DNA of 10,026 bases from DATDFB01 sp036522835. GTDB lineage: Bacteria > Acidobacteriota > Thermoanaerobaculia > Gp7-AA8. Below the pieces are notes generated by a model. That model ran no database searches, was not told the origin of the DNA, and saw only the letters and a program-made list of their open reading frames with translations. Position 1 is the first letter of the stretch, and each line of letters starts with the position of its first letter. Shown here one piece after another: positions 1 through 5,259 of this stretch. Location: contig DATDFB010000202.1 of the NCBI GenBank assembly GCA_036522835.1, positions 1 through 10,026 of the forward strand, read 5' to 3'. A program made the translations under genes and the position numbers.

Positions 1-19
1 GGGCGGCGTCCCGCCGCCC
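1..19. terminator. GC-rich hairpin at window edge, possible terminator of an upstream gene
   Basis: Bases 1-7 (GGGCGGC) are perfectly complementary to 13-19 (GCCGCCC), with a 5-nt loop. No T-tract follows, so this would not be a classical intrinsic terminator. The upstream gene is outside the window, so whether it ends here cannot be seen. Confidence 0.25.
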
Positions 20-56
20 GCGTAGACACCCGAGCGTGCGCAGTCGTATCCACTAC

Positions 57-1340
57 ATGCGCCCGCTCCTGGTGCTCCCGTTCCTCGTCGCCCCAACGCT
101 CTCCGCCGCCACCTCCTTCGACCCCCCCAACCCAACCTCGGCCACGCCTATCGTCGCGCACGTCGACGTGCCGGCGACGTTTTGCCCGCCAACGGTCGCC
201 GGCGTCGCCCGCAACGGCTCGACGATCTCGATCGCGCTGAACTATCCGCCGTGCCCGATCCTCGCGCCGCCGAGCGGCATTCCGCTCGACGTCCCCGTGA
301 GCCTCGGAACCGTGCCGGCGGGCGTCTACGACGTCGTGGCGAACGGCACGTCCGAGCATGGGACGCTCGTCGTGCGCGACGCCGCGCCGCCCTTCGGCGT
401 CGTGCCGAACGTCCTGCCGACGTCGGGCGGGGAGGTCCACCTGCGGAACCCCGCTGTCGTTTGCGCCTTCGGACCATCACCCGTCATCTGCGCGCCGCCG
501 TTCACGGTGAAGATCGCAGGGGAAGCGGTGAAGACGCTCGTTCTCTCGCCATTCGACATCGCCGTCACGGTGCCGCCGCATGCAGCGGGCGCGGTCGACG
601 TCACCGTCGAGCAAGGCGCCAACTCTCGGACCGCCACCGCCGCGCTCGATTTCTACGAGCCCGATCAGATCCCCGACCTCGCCTTCTTCGAGCCCGTAGT
701 CTTCCCCGCGCTGCTCACCGGCCCCGGCGCATTCGGCTCGCAATGGACGACCGACGTCGCCCTGCAGACGAACTTCGACGTTGTGCCGGGCCTGGCGCTG
801 CCGATCGCGCCGCCGTTCTTCGACAGCGTCCCCGCCGTCGGCAGCGTGACGGTGACGGGCGCGAACGTGCCGCCCGGAATGGTCGTCTACGTCGCCCGGC
901 AGTTCGCGCCGCGCGTCTTCTTCGACGTCCTGGCGCGCGATCTGTCGAAGCAGTCGGAAGCGCTCGGGACGGAGATCCCGGTCGTGCGGGAGACAAACCT
1001 CTACGACCGCCCGTTCGACATCCTCCTCGTGCCGACCGATCCGAAGTTCCGCGTGGCCCTGCGCATCGTCCGCATCGACGGAAGACCGGTCGCACGGCTG
1101 CGCATCTTCGCCGCGGCGGCCGTGCAGCCGCTCGTCGACGCGGAGGTGCAGTTGACGCCGGGTCCGTTCGGCTACAGCTCGCTCAACATGCCGGACCTCG
1201 TGCAGAGCATTCCCCAACTCGCCGGCAAGGGGCCGCTGCGGATCGAAGTCGACGGCGAGAGCGGACGGCGCGCGATCTCCGCGCTCGTGTCCGTGACGAA
1301 CAACGCCACACAGCACGTGACCGTCATCGCGCCGCACTAG
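57..1340 (+). CDS. Secreted IPT/TIG-domain-like surface protein
   Basis: This 427-residue protein starts with a short signal peptide (MRPLLVLPFLVAPTLSAA), so it is probably exported. Residues ~20-108 form a Pro-rich beta-type segment containing LGTVPAGVYDV. Residues ~110-199 look like an IPT/TIG immunoglobulin-like fold, with PNVLPTSGGEV opening it and a closing FYEP. Residues ~205-427 form a second domain, starting near FPALLTGPGAFGSQW and ending SVTNNATQHVTVIAP, of a kind I associate with secreted proteins of Acidobacteriota; that link is from memory. No catalytic motif is visible, so adhesion or a structural surface role is a guess. I chose the ATG at 57. An in-frame GTG at 36 would add MRSRIHY and still leave a plausible signal peptide. 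No Shine-Dalgarno is seen before either start. The 3' end overlaps the convergent acetyltransferase gene by 17 bp. Confidence 0.75.
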   Translation: MRPLLVLPFLVAPTLSAATSFDPPNPTSATPIVAHVDVPATFCPPTVAGVARNGSTISIALNYPPCPILAPPSGIPLDVPVSLGTVPAGVYDVVANGTSEHGTLVVRDAAPPFGVVPNVLPTSGGEVHLRNPAVVCAFGPSPVICAPPFTVKIAGEAVKTLVLSPFDIAVTVPPHAAGAVDVTVEQGANSRTATAALDFYEPDQIPDLAFFEPVVFPALLTGPGAFGSQWTTDVALQTNFDVVPGLALPIAPPFFDSVPAVGSVTVTGANVPPGMVVYVARQFAPRVFFDVLARDLSKQSEALGTEIPVVRETNLYDRPFDILLVPTDPKFRVALRIVRIDGRPVARLRIFAAAAVQPLVDAEVQLTPGPFGYSSLNMPDLVQSIPQLAGKGPLRIEVDGESGRRAISALVSVTNNATQHVTVIAPH

Positions 1341-1806
1341 CGAGCGCGTCGAGCGCGTCGCCGGTGAGGCGAAAGACCGTCCACTCGTCCATCGGCACCG
1401 CGCCGAGGGCTTTGTAGAAATCGATCGACGGCGTGTTCCAGTTCAGCACCGCCCACTCCACCCGTCCGCAGCCGCGCTCGCGCGCGAGCTGTGCCAGGCG
1501 CGCGAGCAGCGCCTTGCCGTAGCCGCGGCCGCGCGCCTCCGGCTTCACGAAGAGGTCCTCGAGGTAGATGCCCGGCTGCGCGAGAAACGTCGAGTAGTTG
1601 TGAAAGAAAAGCGCGAAGCCGACCGCGGTGCCGTCGTCCTCGCCGATGATCACTTCGGCGAAGCGCGGACTGCCGAAGAGCGTCGCGCGCAACTGCGCCT
1701 CCGTGGCCACGCATTTGTGCGAGAGCCGCTCGTACTCGGCGAGGTCGCGAATGAACTGCAAAATCAGCGAGACGTCGGCTTCGGTCGCTTCACGAATCGC
1801 GAACAT
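1324..1806 (-). CDS. GNAT N-acetyltransferase, SSAT/diamine acetyltransferase-like
   Basis: This 160-residue single-domain GNAT protein would transfer acetyl from acetyl-CoA to an amine. The N-terminus (IREATEADVSLILQFI) is the first beta-strand and helix. Motif A, which binds the CoA pyrophosphate, is YLEDLFVKPEARGRGYGKAL, with RGRGYG at residues 92-97. Motif B contains NTPSIDFY at 124-131, and Tyr131 sits where the spermidine/spermine acetyltransferases carry their catalytic Tyr. The GFALFF...YLEDLFV arrangement also fits the SSAT/thialysine acetyltransferase group, so polyamines or similar small amines are the likeliest substrates. The exact substrate is not readable. Upstream in-frame starts out to 1899 are possible, but they would run over the start of the divergent protease gene. 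The ATG at 1806 lies 7 nt after a TATGAT hexamer and lacks a Shine-Dalgarno, which suggests a leaderless mRNA. Confidence 0.85.
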   Translation of the reverse strand: MFAIREATEADVSLILQFIRDLAEYERLSHKCVATEAQLRATLFGSPRFAEVIIGEDDGTAVGFALFFHNYSTFLAQPGIYLEDLFVKPEARGRGYGKALLARLAQLARERGCGRVEWAVLNWNTPSIDFYKALGAVPMDEWTVFRLTGDALDALASAAR

Positions 1807-1812
1807 AGCTGC

Positions 1813-1819
1813 GATCATA
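1813..1819. promoter_or_regulatory. Overlapping divergent -10 elements for two leaderless genes
   Basis: On the minus strand 1819-1814 reads TATGAT, ending 7 nt before the acetyltransferase ATG at 1806. On the plus strand 1813-1818 reads GATCAT (4 of 6 matches to TATAAT), ending 7 nt before the protease ATG at 1826. A weak plus-strand -35-like TTCACG sits at 1789-1794 with an 18-bp spacer; no minus-strand -35 is obvious. The minus-strand call is the stronger one. Confidence 0.5.
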
Positions 1820-1825
1820 CCGGCC

Positions 1826-3007
1826 ATGCGCAAGCTGATGTTCCTCGCGCTCGCCGCCGTCGCCTTGGGCGCGGCACGAAAACTCGAGCCGACCGTCACG
1901 CCGGAGATGCTCCGCCACAGCCGCCTCCTCGACGTTCTCTACTTCGTCAACGTCGTCTACGGCCTGGCGGTGCTGTTCCTCCTTCTGCGAAGCGGCGCCT
2001 CGGCGAAGCTGCGCGATCTCGCCGAGCGCACGCGCGCCGCCGCGCCAGTCTACGTCATGTTCCTCGTCGTGGCGATGACGCTCCTCGAATTTCCGCTCGC
2101 CTTCTACGAGGGCTTCGTCGTCCCGCACCAATTCGACCTCACCAACGAATCGCTCGCCATGTGGCTCGGCGACGAAGTGAAAGCCTTGGGCGTCGGCCTC
2201 ATCATCAGCGCCCTCGTCGGCGGCCTCATTCTGCTGGCCATCCGCAAGATCAAGCGCTGGTGGATCGTCGCCTGGCTCGGCTCCATCCCGCTCATCCTCA
2301 TCGGCGTCCTCATCACGCCGCTCGTGATCGATCCGATCTTCAACAAGTTCGAGCCGCTGAAGGATCCGGTGCTCGGCCGCGATCTCCTCGCCGAGGCCGG
2401 GCGCGCGGGGATTCCGCACAGCCGCGTCTATCAGGTCGACAAATCGAAACAGACGAAGGAGATGAACGCCTACGTCACAGGCATCGGCCCCTCGGCGCGC
2501 ATCGTCATGTGGGACACGCTGCTCCAGAAGCTCGACCACGACGAAGTCCTCGCCGTCATGGGCCACGAGATGGGGCACTACGTGCTGAATCACCTCTGGA
2601 AAGGCATCGCCTTCTCCGTCGCGCTCTCGTTCTTCATCTTCTGGATCGGACAGATCCTCTACGAGCGCGGCCTGGAGCGGTGGGGGAGCCGCTGGGGCAT
2701 CCGCGAGGCGCGCGGCGACCCCGCCGCCCTCCCGTGGCTCCTCATCCTCAGCACCGTCATCACGTTCCTGATCTCGCCCCTGACGTCGGGCTTCTCGCGC
2801 CACATCGAGCACCAGGCCGACGTCTTCGGCCTCGAGCTCACGCACTTCAACGAGCCGATGGCCAGCGCCTTCGTGAAATTCGCCGAGGACTCGAAGACGG
2901 ATCCGCGTCCGCCAAGGTTCATCGAGTGGTGGCGCTACTCGCACCCGTCGCTGGGGCGGCGGATCGACTTCGTGCTCGGGTACCGGCCGTGGGAGCAGAA
3001 GCGCTGA
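1826..3007 (+). CDS. M48A (Ste24/CAAX protease 1-like) membrane zinc metalloprotease
   Basis: This 393-residue integral membrane peptidase belongs to the Ste24 branch of family M48. The zinc motif HEMGH is at residues 247-251, and the third ligand is Glu328 in HIEHQAD. Family landmarks are present: FYEGFVVPHQFDLTNES in the N-terminal half, FNKFEPLKD before the soluble part, and VDKSKQTKEMNAYVTGIG followed by RIVMWDTLL leading to the active site. Hydrophobic spans lie near residues 4-16, 36-52, 73-90, 122-140 and 145-165, with two more after the active site. The C-terminal HPSLGRRIDFVLGY is also typical. Bacterial members probably degrade or process membrane proteins; the native substrate is unknown here. 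The ATG at 1826 was chosen because the longer frame from 1628 is antisense to the acetyltransferase, and this start begins a hydrophobic N-terminus. There is no Shine-Dalgarno; a -10-like GATCAT lies 7 nt upstream. Confidence 0.9.
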   Translation: MRKLMFLALAAVALGAARKLEPTVTPEMLRHSRLLDVLYFVNVVYGLAVLFLLLRSGASAKLRDLAERTRAAAPVYVMFLVVAMTLLEFPLAFYEGFVVPHQFDLTNESLAMWLGDEVKALGVGLIISALVGGLILLAIRKIKRWWIVAWLGSIPLILIGVLITPLVIDPIFNKFEPLKDPVLGRDLLAEAGRAGIPHSRVYQVDKSKQTKEMNAYVTGIGPSARIVMWDTLLQKLDHDEVLAVMGHEMGHYVLNHLWKGIAFSVALSFFIFWIGQILYERGLERWGSRWGIREARGDPAALPWLLILSTVITFLISPLTSGFSRHIEHQADVFGLELTHFNEPMASAFVKFAEDSKTDPRPPRFIEWWRYSHPSLGRRIDFVLGYRPWEQKR

Positions 3008-3026
3008 GCACGCCGGGCTCGACCTT

Positions 3027-3035
3027 TGCTACCGC
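3027..3035 (+). promoter_or_regulatory. Weak extended -10-like element before the DUF481 gene
   Basis: TG-C-TACCGC (3027-3035) has the TGn extension and the first two bases of a -10 hexamer. The hexamer ends 7 nt before the ATG at 3043, the same spacing as at the other leaderless-type genes here. The hexamer itself is poor, so the support is mostly positional. Confidence 0.2.
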
Positions 3036-3042
3036 GCGCGGC

Positions 3043-3774
3043 ATGCAGAAGAGATTGCCGGGGCTGGTCCTATTCTTCGCCGCCGCCCCCGCTTTCGCCG
3101 CCGATCCCGCCCCGCCGCCCAAGCCGTGGAACACCAGCCTCGGCGCGGGCATCGCCCTCACCAGCGGCAACACCGACACGAAAAACTACAACCTCACCTT
3201 CGCCACGAAGTACGACCCGAAGACGAAGCTCGTCTTCAAGGCCGACGCGCTCTACCTCCGCGGCGCCTCGAACGGCGAGACGACGGTCGACAAAGCCACC
3301 GCCGACGCGCGCGAGGAGTACGCCGTCTCCGACCGCACCTTCGCCTTCGGCGAGGTCTCGTACCTCCGCGATCCGTTCAAGGACATCAATTACTTCGTCG
3401 CCCCGCTCGCCGGCGGCGGCTATCGCATCATCAAAAGCGACACACGCAACCTCACCGTCGACGGCGCCGCCGGCACCGAGATCGAGAGCAGCGGCGCCGC
3501 CGGCCGCTCCAGCGGCGGCGCCTTGAAAGCAGGGGAGAACTTCGACTGGGCCTTGTCGGAGGCGAGCAAGATCGCGCAGAAGCTCACCGGCATCTGGAAG
3601 ACGAGCGACTTCGGCGACGCGCTCTACCACTTCGACGCCGGTCTGGCCGCGAAGGTGGCCACGCGCGCGGAGCTCTCGCTCTCGTACGTCTACGACTACA
3701 AAAGCAAGCCCGCGGCCGCGGACGTGAAGAAAGGCGACAGCGCGCTCTTCGCCACGCTGCTCTTCAAGTTTTAA
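3043..3774 (+). CDS. DUF481 outer-membrane beta-barrel protein (YdiY-like)
   Basis: This 243-residue exported protein has a signal peptide (MQKRLPGLVLFFAAAPAFA) and a short Pro-rich linker, then the DUF481 hallmark SLGAGIALTSGNTDTKNYNL. Alternating beta-strands follow and the chain ends in an aromatic residue (LLFKF), as expected for an outer-membrane barrel recognised by the BAM machinery. The E. coli relative YdiY is described as salt-induced, but its molecular function is unknown. The ATG at 3043 is supported by the signal peptide; the open frame extends far upstream but there overlaps the protease gene. Only 35 bp separate it from the protease stop, so co-transcription is possible. No Shine-Dalgarno is visible. 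Its TAA stop shares a TTAA palindrome with the stop of the convergent mscL gene. Confidence 0.85.
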   Translation: MQKRLPGLVLFFAAAPAFAADPAPPPKPWNTSLGAGIALTSGNTDTKNYNLTFATKYDPKTKLVFKADALYLRGASNGETTVDKATADAREEYAVSDRTFAFGEVSYLRDPFKDINYFVAPLAGGGYRIIKSDTRNLTVDGAAGTEIESSGAAGRSSGGALKAGENFDWALSEASKIAQKLTGIWKTSDFGDALYHFDAGLAAKVATRAELSLSYVYDYKSKPAAADVKKGDSALFATLLFKF

Positions 3775-4184
3775 CCGACCGTCGCCGTGCACGCCCGGCA
3801 GCGCCGCGCCGCCGCCGGAAGCATCTCCAGGCACTCCGGGCACTTCTTCATCGGCTCCGGTGCCGCGACGGGTGTCGGCTTCACCAGCCACCTGACCAGC
3901 AGGAACACCACGAACGAGATGATCAGGAAGTCGAGCACGGCGCCGAAGAAGTGCCCGTAGAGGATCGCGTTCTCCGTCGTCTTGCCGGCGGCGTCGGTCG
4001 TCGTCCGGAGCACGTACCGCGCCTCGCGCCAGCCGCCGCTGGGGAGGAAGAGGCTGATGACCGGCATCAGGATGTCGTTGGTCAGCCCGGTCACGACGCT
4101 GCCCACCGCGGCGCCGATGATCACGCCGACCGCCAGCGCCAGCGCGTTCGTCTTGGTCAGGAATCCGCGAAACTCTGCAATCAT
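3771..4184 (-). CDS. mscL: Large-conductance mechanosensitive channel MscL with C-terminal zinc ribbon
   Basis: This 137-residue inner-membrane channel opens under high membrane tension to release solutes during hypo-osmotic shock. It begins MIAEFRGFLTKTNALALAVG, the conserved MscL N-terminal helix. TM1 spans about residues 14-46 and includes the GAAVGSVVTGLTNDILMP pore-lining segment. A periplasmic loop of about 30 residues is followed by TM2 at ~78-101. In place of a plain C-terminal helix bundle, the tail holds CPEC-x10-CRAC (Cys115, 118, 129, 132), a likely zinc ribbon facing the cytoplasm; related tails occur in other bacterial MscL proteins. The start is fixed by GGAGGG at 4192-4197 with 7-nt spacing, and it lies 2 nt after the stop of the cNMP-binding gene. 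mscL is therefore the last gene of a three-gene coupled operon. It overlaps the convergent DUF481 gene by 4 bp. Confidence 0.93.
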   Translation of the reverse strand: MIAEFRGFLTKTNALALAVGVIIGAAVGSVVTGLTNDILMPVISLFLPSGGWREARYVLRTTTDAAGKTTENAILYGHFFGAVLDFLIISFVVFLLVRWLVKPTPVAAPEPMKKCPECLEMLPAAARRCRACTATVG

Positions 4185-4186
4185 CG

Positions 4187-4621
4187 TCAAACCCTCCGGG
4201 CCATGTCGCGCATCCGCTCCACGAGCAGCTCGCACATCGCCACCGCGAACTTTGCCAGGAGCTGCGGTTCGAACGCCAGCGCCTCCGAGAGCGTCCTCTT
4301 CTCCCACGCGCGCACCAACGTCGCCTCGCCGGCCCGAACCGACACCGAGCGCGGCGAGTCGTCGATGAACGACACCTCGCCGAGGACGTCGCCGGGGCCG
4401 ACCGTCGCGACCACCGTCGAGTGCCCCTCGCGCACCGCCACGATGTCGAGCCGCCCCTCCTCCACCGCGAACAGCGTCGCGTCCGATTCTCCGGCGCGGA
4501 TCAGATCGTCGTCCTGCGCCACGCGCCGCAGCTCGCCGAGCGATTCCACGCGCGCGCGCTCCTCGGCCGTGAAATAGCGGAAGAGCGGATGATCCGATTC
4601 GATTGCGAAGAGCTTGTTCAC
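4187..4621 (-). CDS. Stand-alone cyclic-nucleotide-binding domain protein
   Basis: This 144-residue protein is a single Crp-like cNMP-binding beta-roll with its C-terminal helix. The phosphate-binding cassette reads PGDVLGEVSFIDDSPRSVSV, with Gly81-Glu82 and Arg91-Ser92 in the positions that contact the ribose and cyclic phosphate in CRP. Ligand binding therefore looks intact, although cAMP and cGMP cannot be told apart by reading. There is no helix-turn-helix, kinase or channel domain, so it is not a transcription factor by itself and probably acts on a partner. The GTG start at 4621 is chosen because it forms a GTGA overlap with the upstream gene's stop, the hallmark of translational coupling. 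The stop lies 2 nt before mscL, and the mscL ribosome binding site is inside its last codons. Modulation of MscL or relay from the upstream V4R-like sensor are untested ideas. Confidence 0.85.
   Translation of the reverse strand: MNKLFAIESDHPLFRYFTAEERARVESLGELRRVAQDDDLIRAGESDATLFAVEEGRLDIVAVREGHSTVVATVGPGDVLGEVSFIDDSPRSVSVRAGEATLVRAWEKRTLSEALAFEPQLLAKFAVAMCELLVERMRDMARRV
4192..4197 (-). promoter_or_regulatory. mscL Shine-Dalgarno inside the upstream gene
   Basis: GGAGGG on the minus strand lies 7 nt before the mscL ATG and within the final Arg-Arg codons of the cNMP-binding gene. It fixes the mscL start and supports co-translation. Confidence 0.8.
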
Positions 4622-5184
4622 TGCCAGTGCACCGACCACTCGCAGTGCGGCGCGCCCTTCGCGTAGCACTGCGTCTGCTGCACGCGTACGTTCTTTGCGC
4701 CGGTCAGCTCCGCCATCCGCTCGATCCAGCCGGTGATGCGCGCGCAGCCGGGGAGCTCGGAGGGGAAGTTGAGCAGCTTGATCGTCGCGCCATGCTCCGT
4801 CTGATTCGCCACCTTCAGCTCGCCGCGGTTGTACAGCGAGCTCCACATCTGTCCGGCCTTCGACAGCAGCGCCGGCGGCGTGAGCACGAGCGCGAAGAAA
4901 CGGTAGATCCCCTTCACCGCGTCGCTGGCCCCTTCGCGTCCGGCGCGCCGCGCGAACTGCTCCACCGGCTCCCCTTTGACCTTCGCCGCCTCCTCGGTGA
5001 ACTTGTTCAGCACCGTCACCGGGATCGTCTCCGTGGCCAGCACCGGTCCGCGCAGGCGCGCGCCGTACTCCGCCGGCAGCGCGCTCAGCACTGCGCCGCG
5101 CTGGTCCGCGGTGAGCTCGGCGTCGATGAACTTCTGAAGACTGCGAACGGGAGAACCTTTGACCGTAACGGTCTCGTTCGTCAT
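4618..5184 (-). CDS. DUF2378/V4R-like small sensor protein
   Basis: This 188-residue cytoplasmic protein has no signal peptide or membrane span. The N-terminal VKGSPVRSLQKFIDAEL and ALPAEY segments, the mid-region helices (residues 75-118), and the C-terminal TQCYAKGAPHCEWSVHW (residues 171-187; Cys173 and Cys181) resemble the TIGR02265/DUF2378 family of Myxococcales. That family is related to V4R and heme-NO-binding folds, which bind small molecules. The Cys-x-x-x-Gly-x-x-x-Cys-x-Trp ending is the V4R-like signature I rely on. Which ligand it binds, if any, is not readable. The start at 5184 is preceded by AAGGTG at 5190-5195 with 5-nt spacing. It is the first gene of the operon and its TGA overlaps the GTG of the next gene. 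A TATACT -10 at 5232-5227 would give a leader of roughly 35 nt. Family assignment is moderate. Confidence 0.65.
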   Translation of the reverse strand: MTNETVTVKGSPVRSLQKFIDAELTADQRGAVLSALPAEYGARLRGPVLATETIPVTVLNKFTEEAAKVKGEPVEQFARRAGREGASDAVKGIYRFFALVLTPPALLSKAGQMWSSLYNRGELKVANQTEHGATIKLLNFPSELPGCARITGWIERMAELTGAKNVRVQQTQCYAKGAPHCEWSVHWQ

Positions 5185-5189
5185 CGCGT

Positions 5190-5195
5190 CACCTT
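5190..5195 (-). promoter_or_regulatory. Shine-Dalgarno of the V4R-like gene
   Basis: AAGGTG on the minus strand lies 5 nt before the ATG at 5184. It decides this start against longer minus-strand frames that would run into the transketolase gene. Confidence 0.65.
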
Positions 5196-5226
5196 TCGCG
5201 AGCGAGAAGTTGTCCGGGATGCGCCG

Positions 5227-5234
5227 AGTATAAT
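5227..5234. promoter_or_regulatory. Symmetrical -10 serving tkt (+) and the sensor-mscL operon (-)
   Basis: The plus strand reads TATAAT at 5229-5234, a perfect -10 consensus. The minus strand reads TATACT at 5232-5227, matching at five of six positions. The two hexamers share four base pairs. Neither direction has a convincing -35. Expected transcripts have leaders of about 18 nt (tkt) and 35 nt (operon), each including a Shine-Dalgarno. Confidence 0.6.
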
Positions 5235-5246
5235 CCGACTCCCGCT

Positions 5247-5252
5247 GGAGGG
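5247..5252 (+). promoter_or_regulatory. tkt Shine-Dalgarno
   Basis: GGAGGG ends 7 nt before the ATG at 5260. This selects the 705-residue transketolase start over the long upstream open frame, which is antisense to the sensor operon. Confidence 0.85.
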
Positions 5253-5259
5253 CCTGCGA

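Noticed and set aside
182..1417. Second plus-strand open frame over the IPT-type gene
   Set aside because: It is an Arg-rich shadow frame with no domain, and the frame from 57 has a signal peptide and beta-domain sequence.
1807..1899. Longer acetyltransferase starting at 1899
   Set aside because: The extra 31 residues do not resemble GNAT sequence and would cover the protease start; the ATG at 1806 begins right at the family's first beta-strand.
1790..2944. Minus-strand open frame (384 codons) antisense to the M48 protease gene
   Set aside because: It is rich in Glu/Asp/Arg with no fold signal, mirrors the codon pattern of the protease, and would overlap the acetyltransferase start.
4603..5259. 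Longer transketolase frame beginning at 4603
   Set aside because: The added 219 codons are antisense to the sensor operon and read as Arg-rich shadow; GGAGGG at 5247-5252 points to the ATG at 5260.
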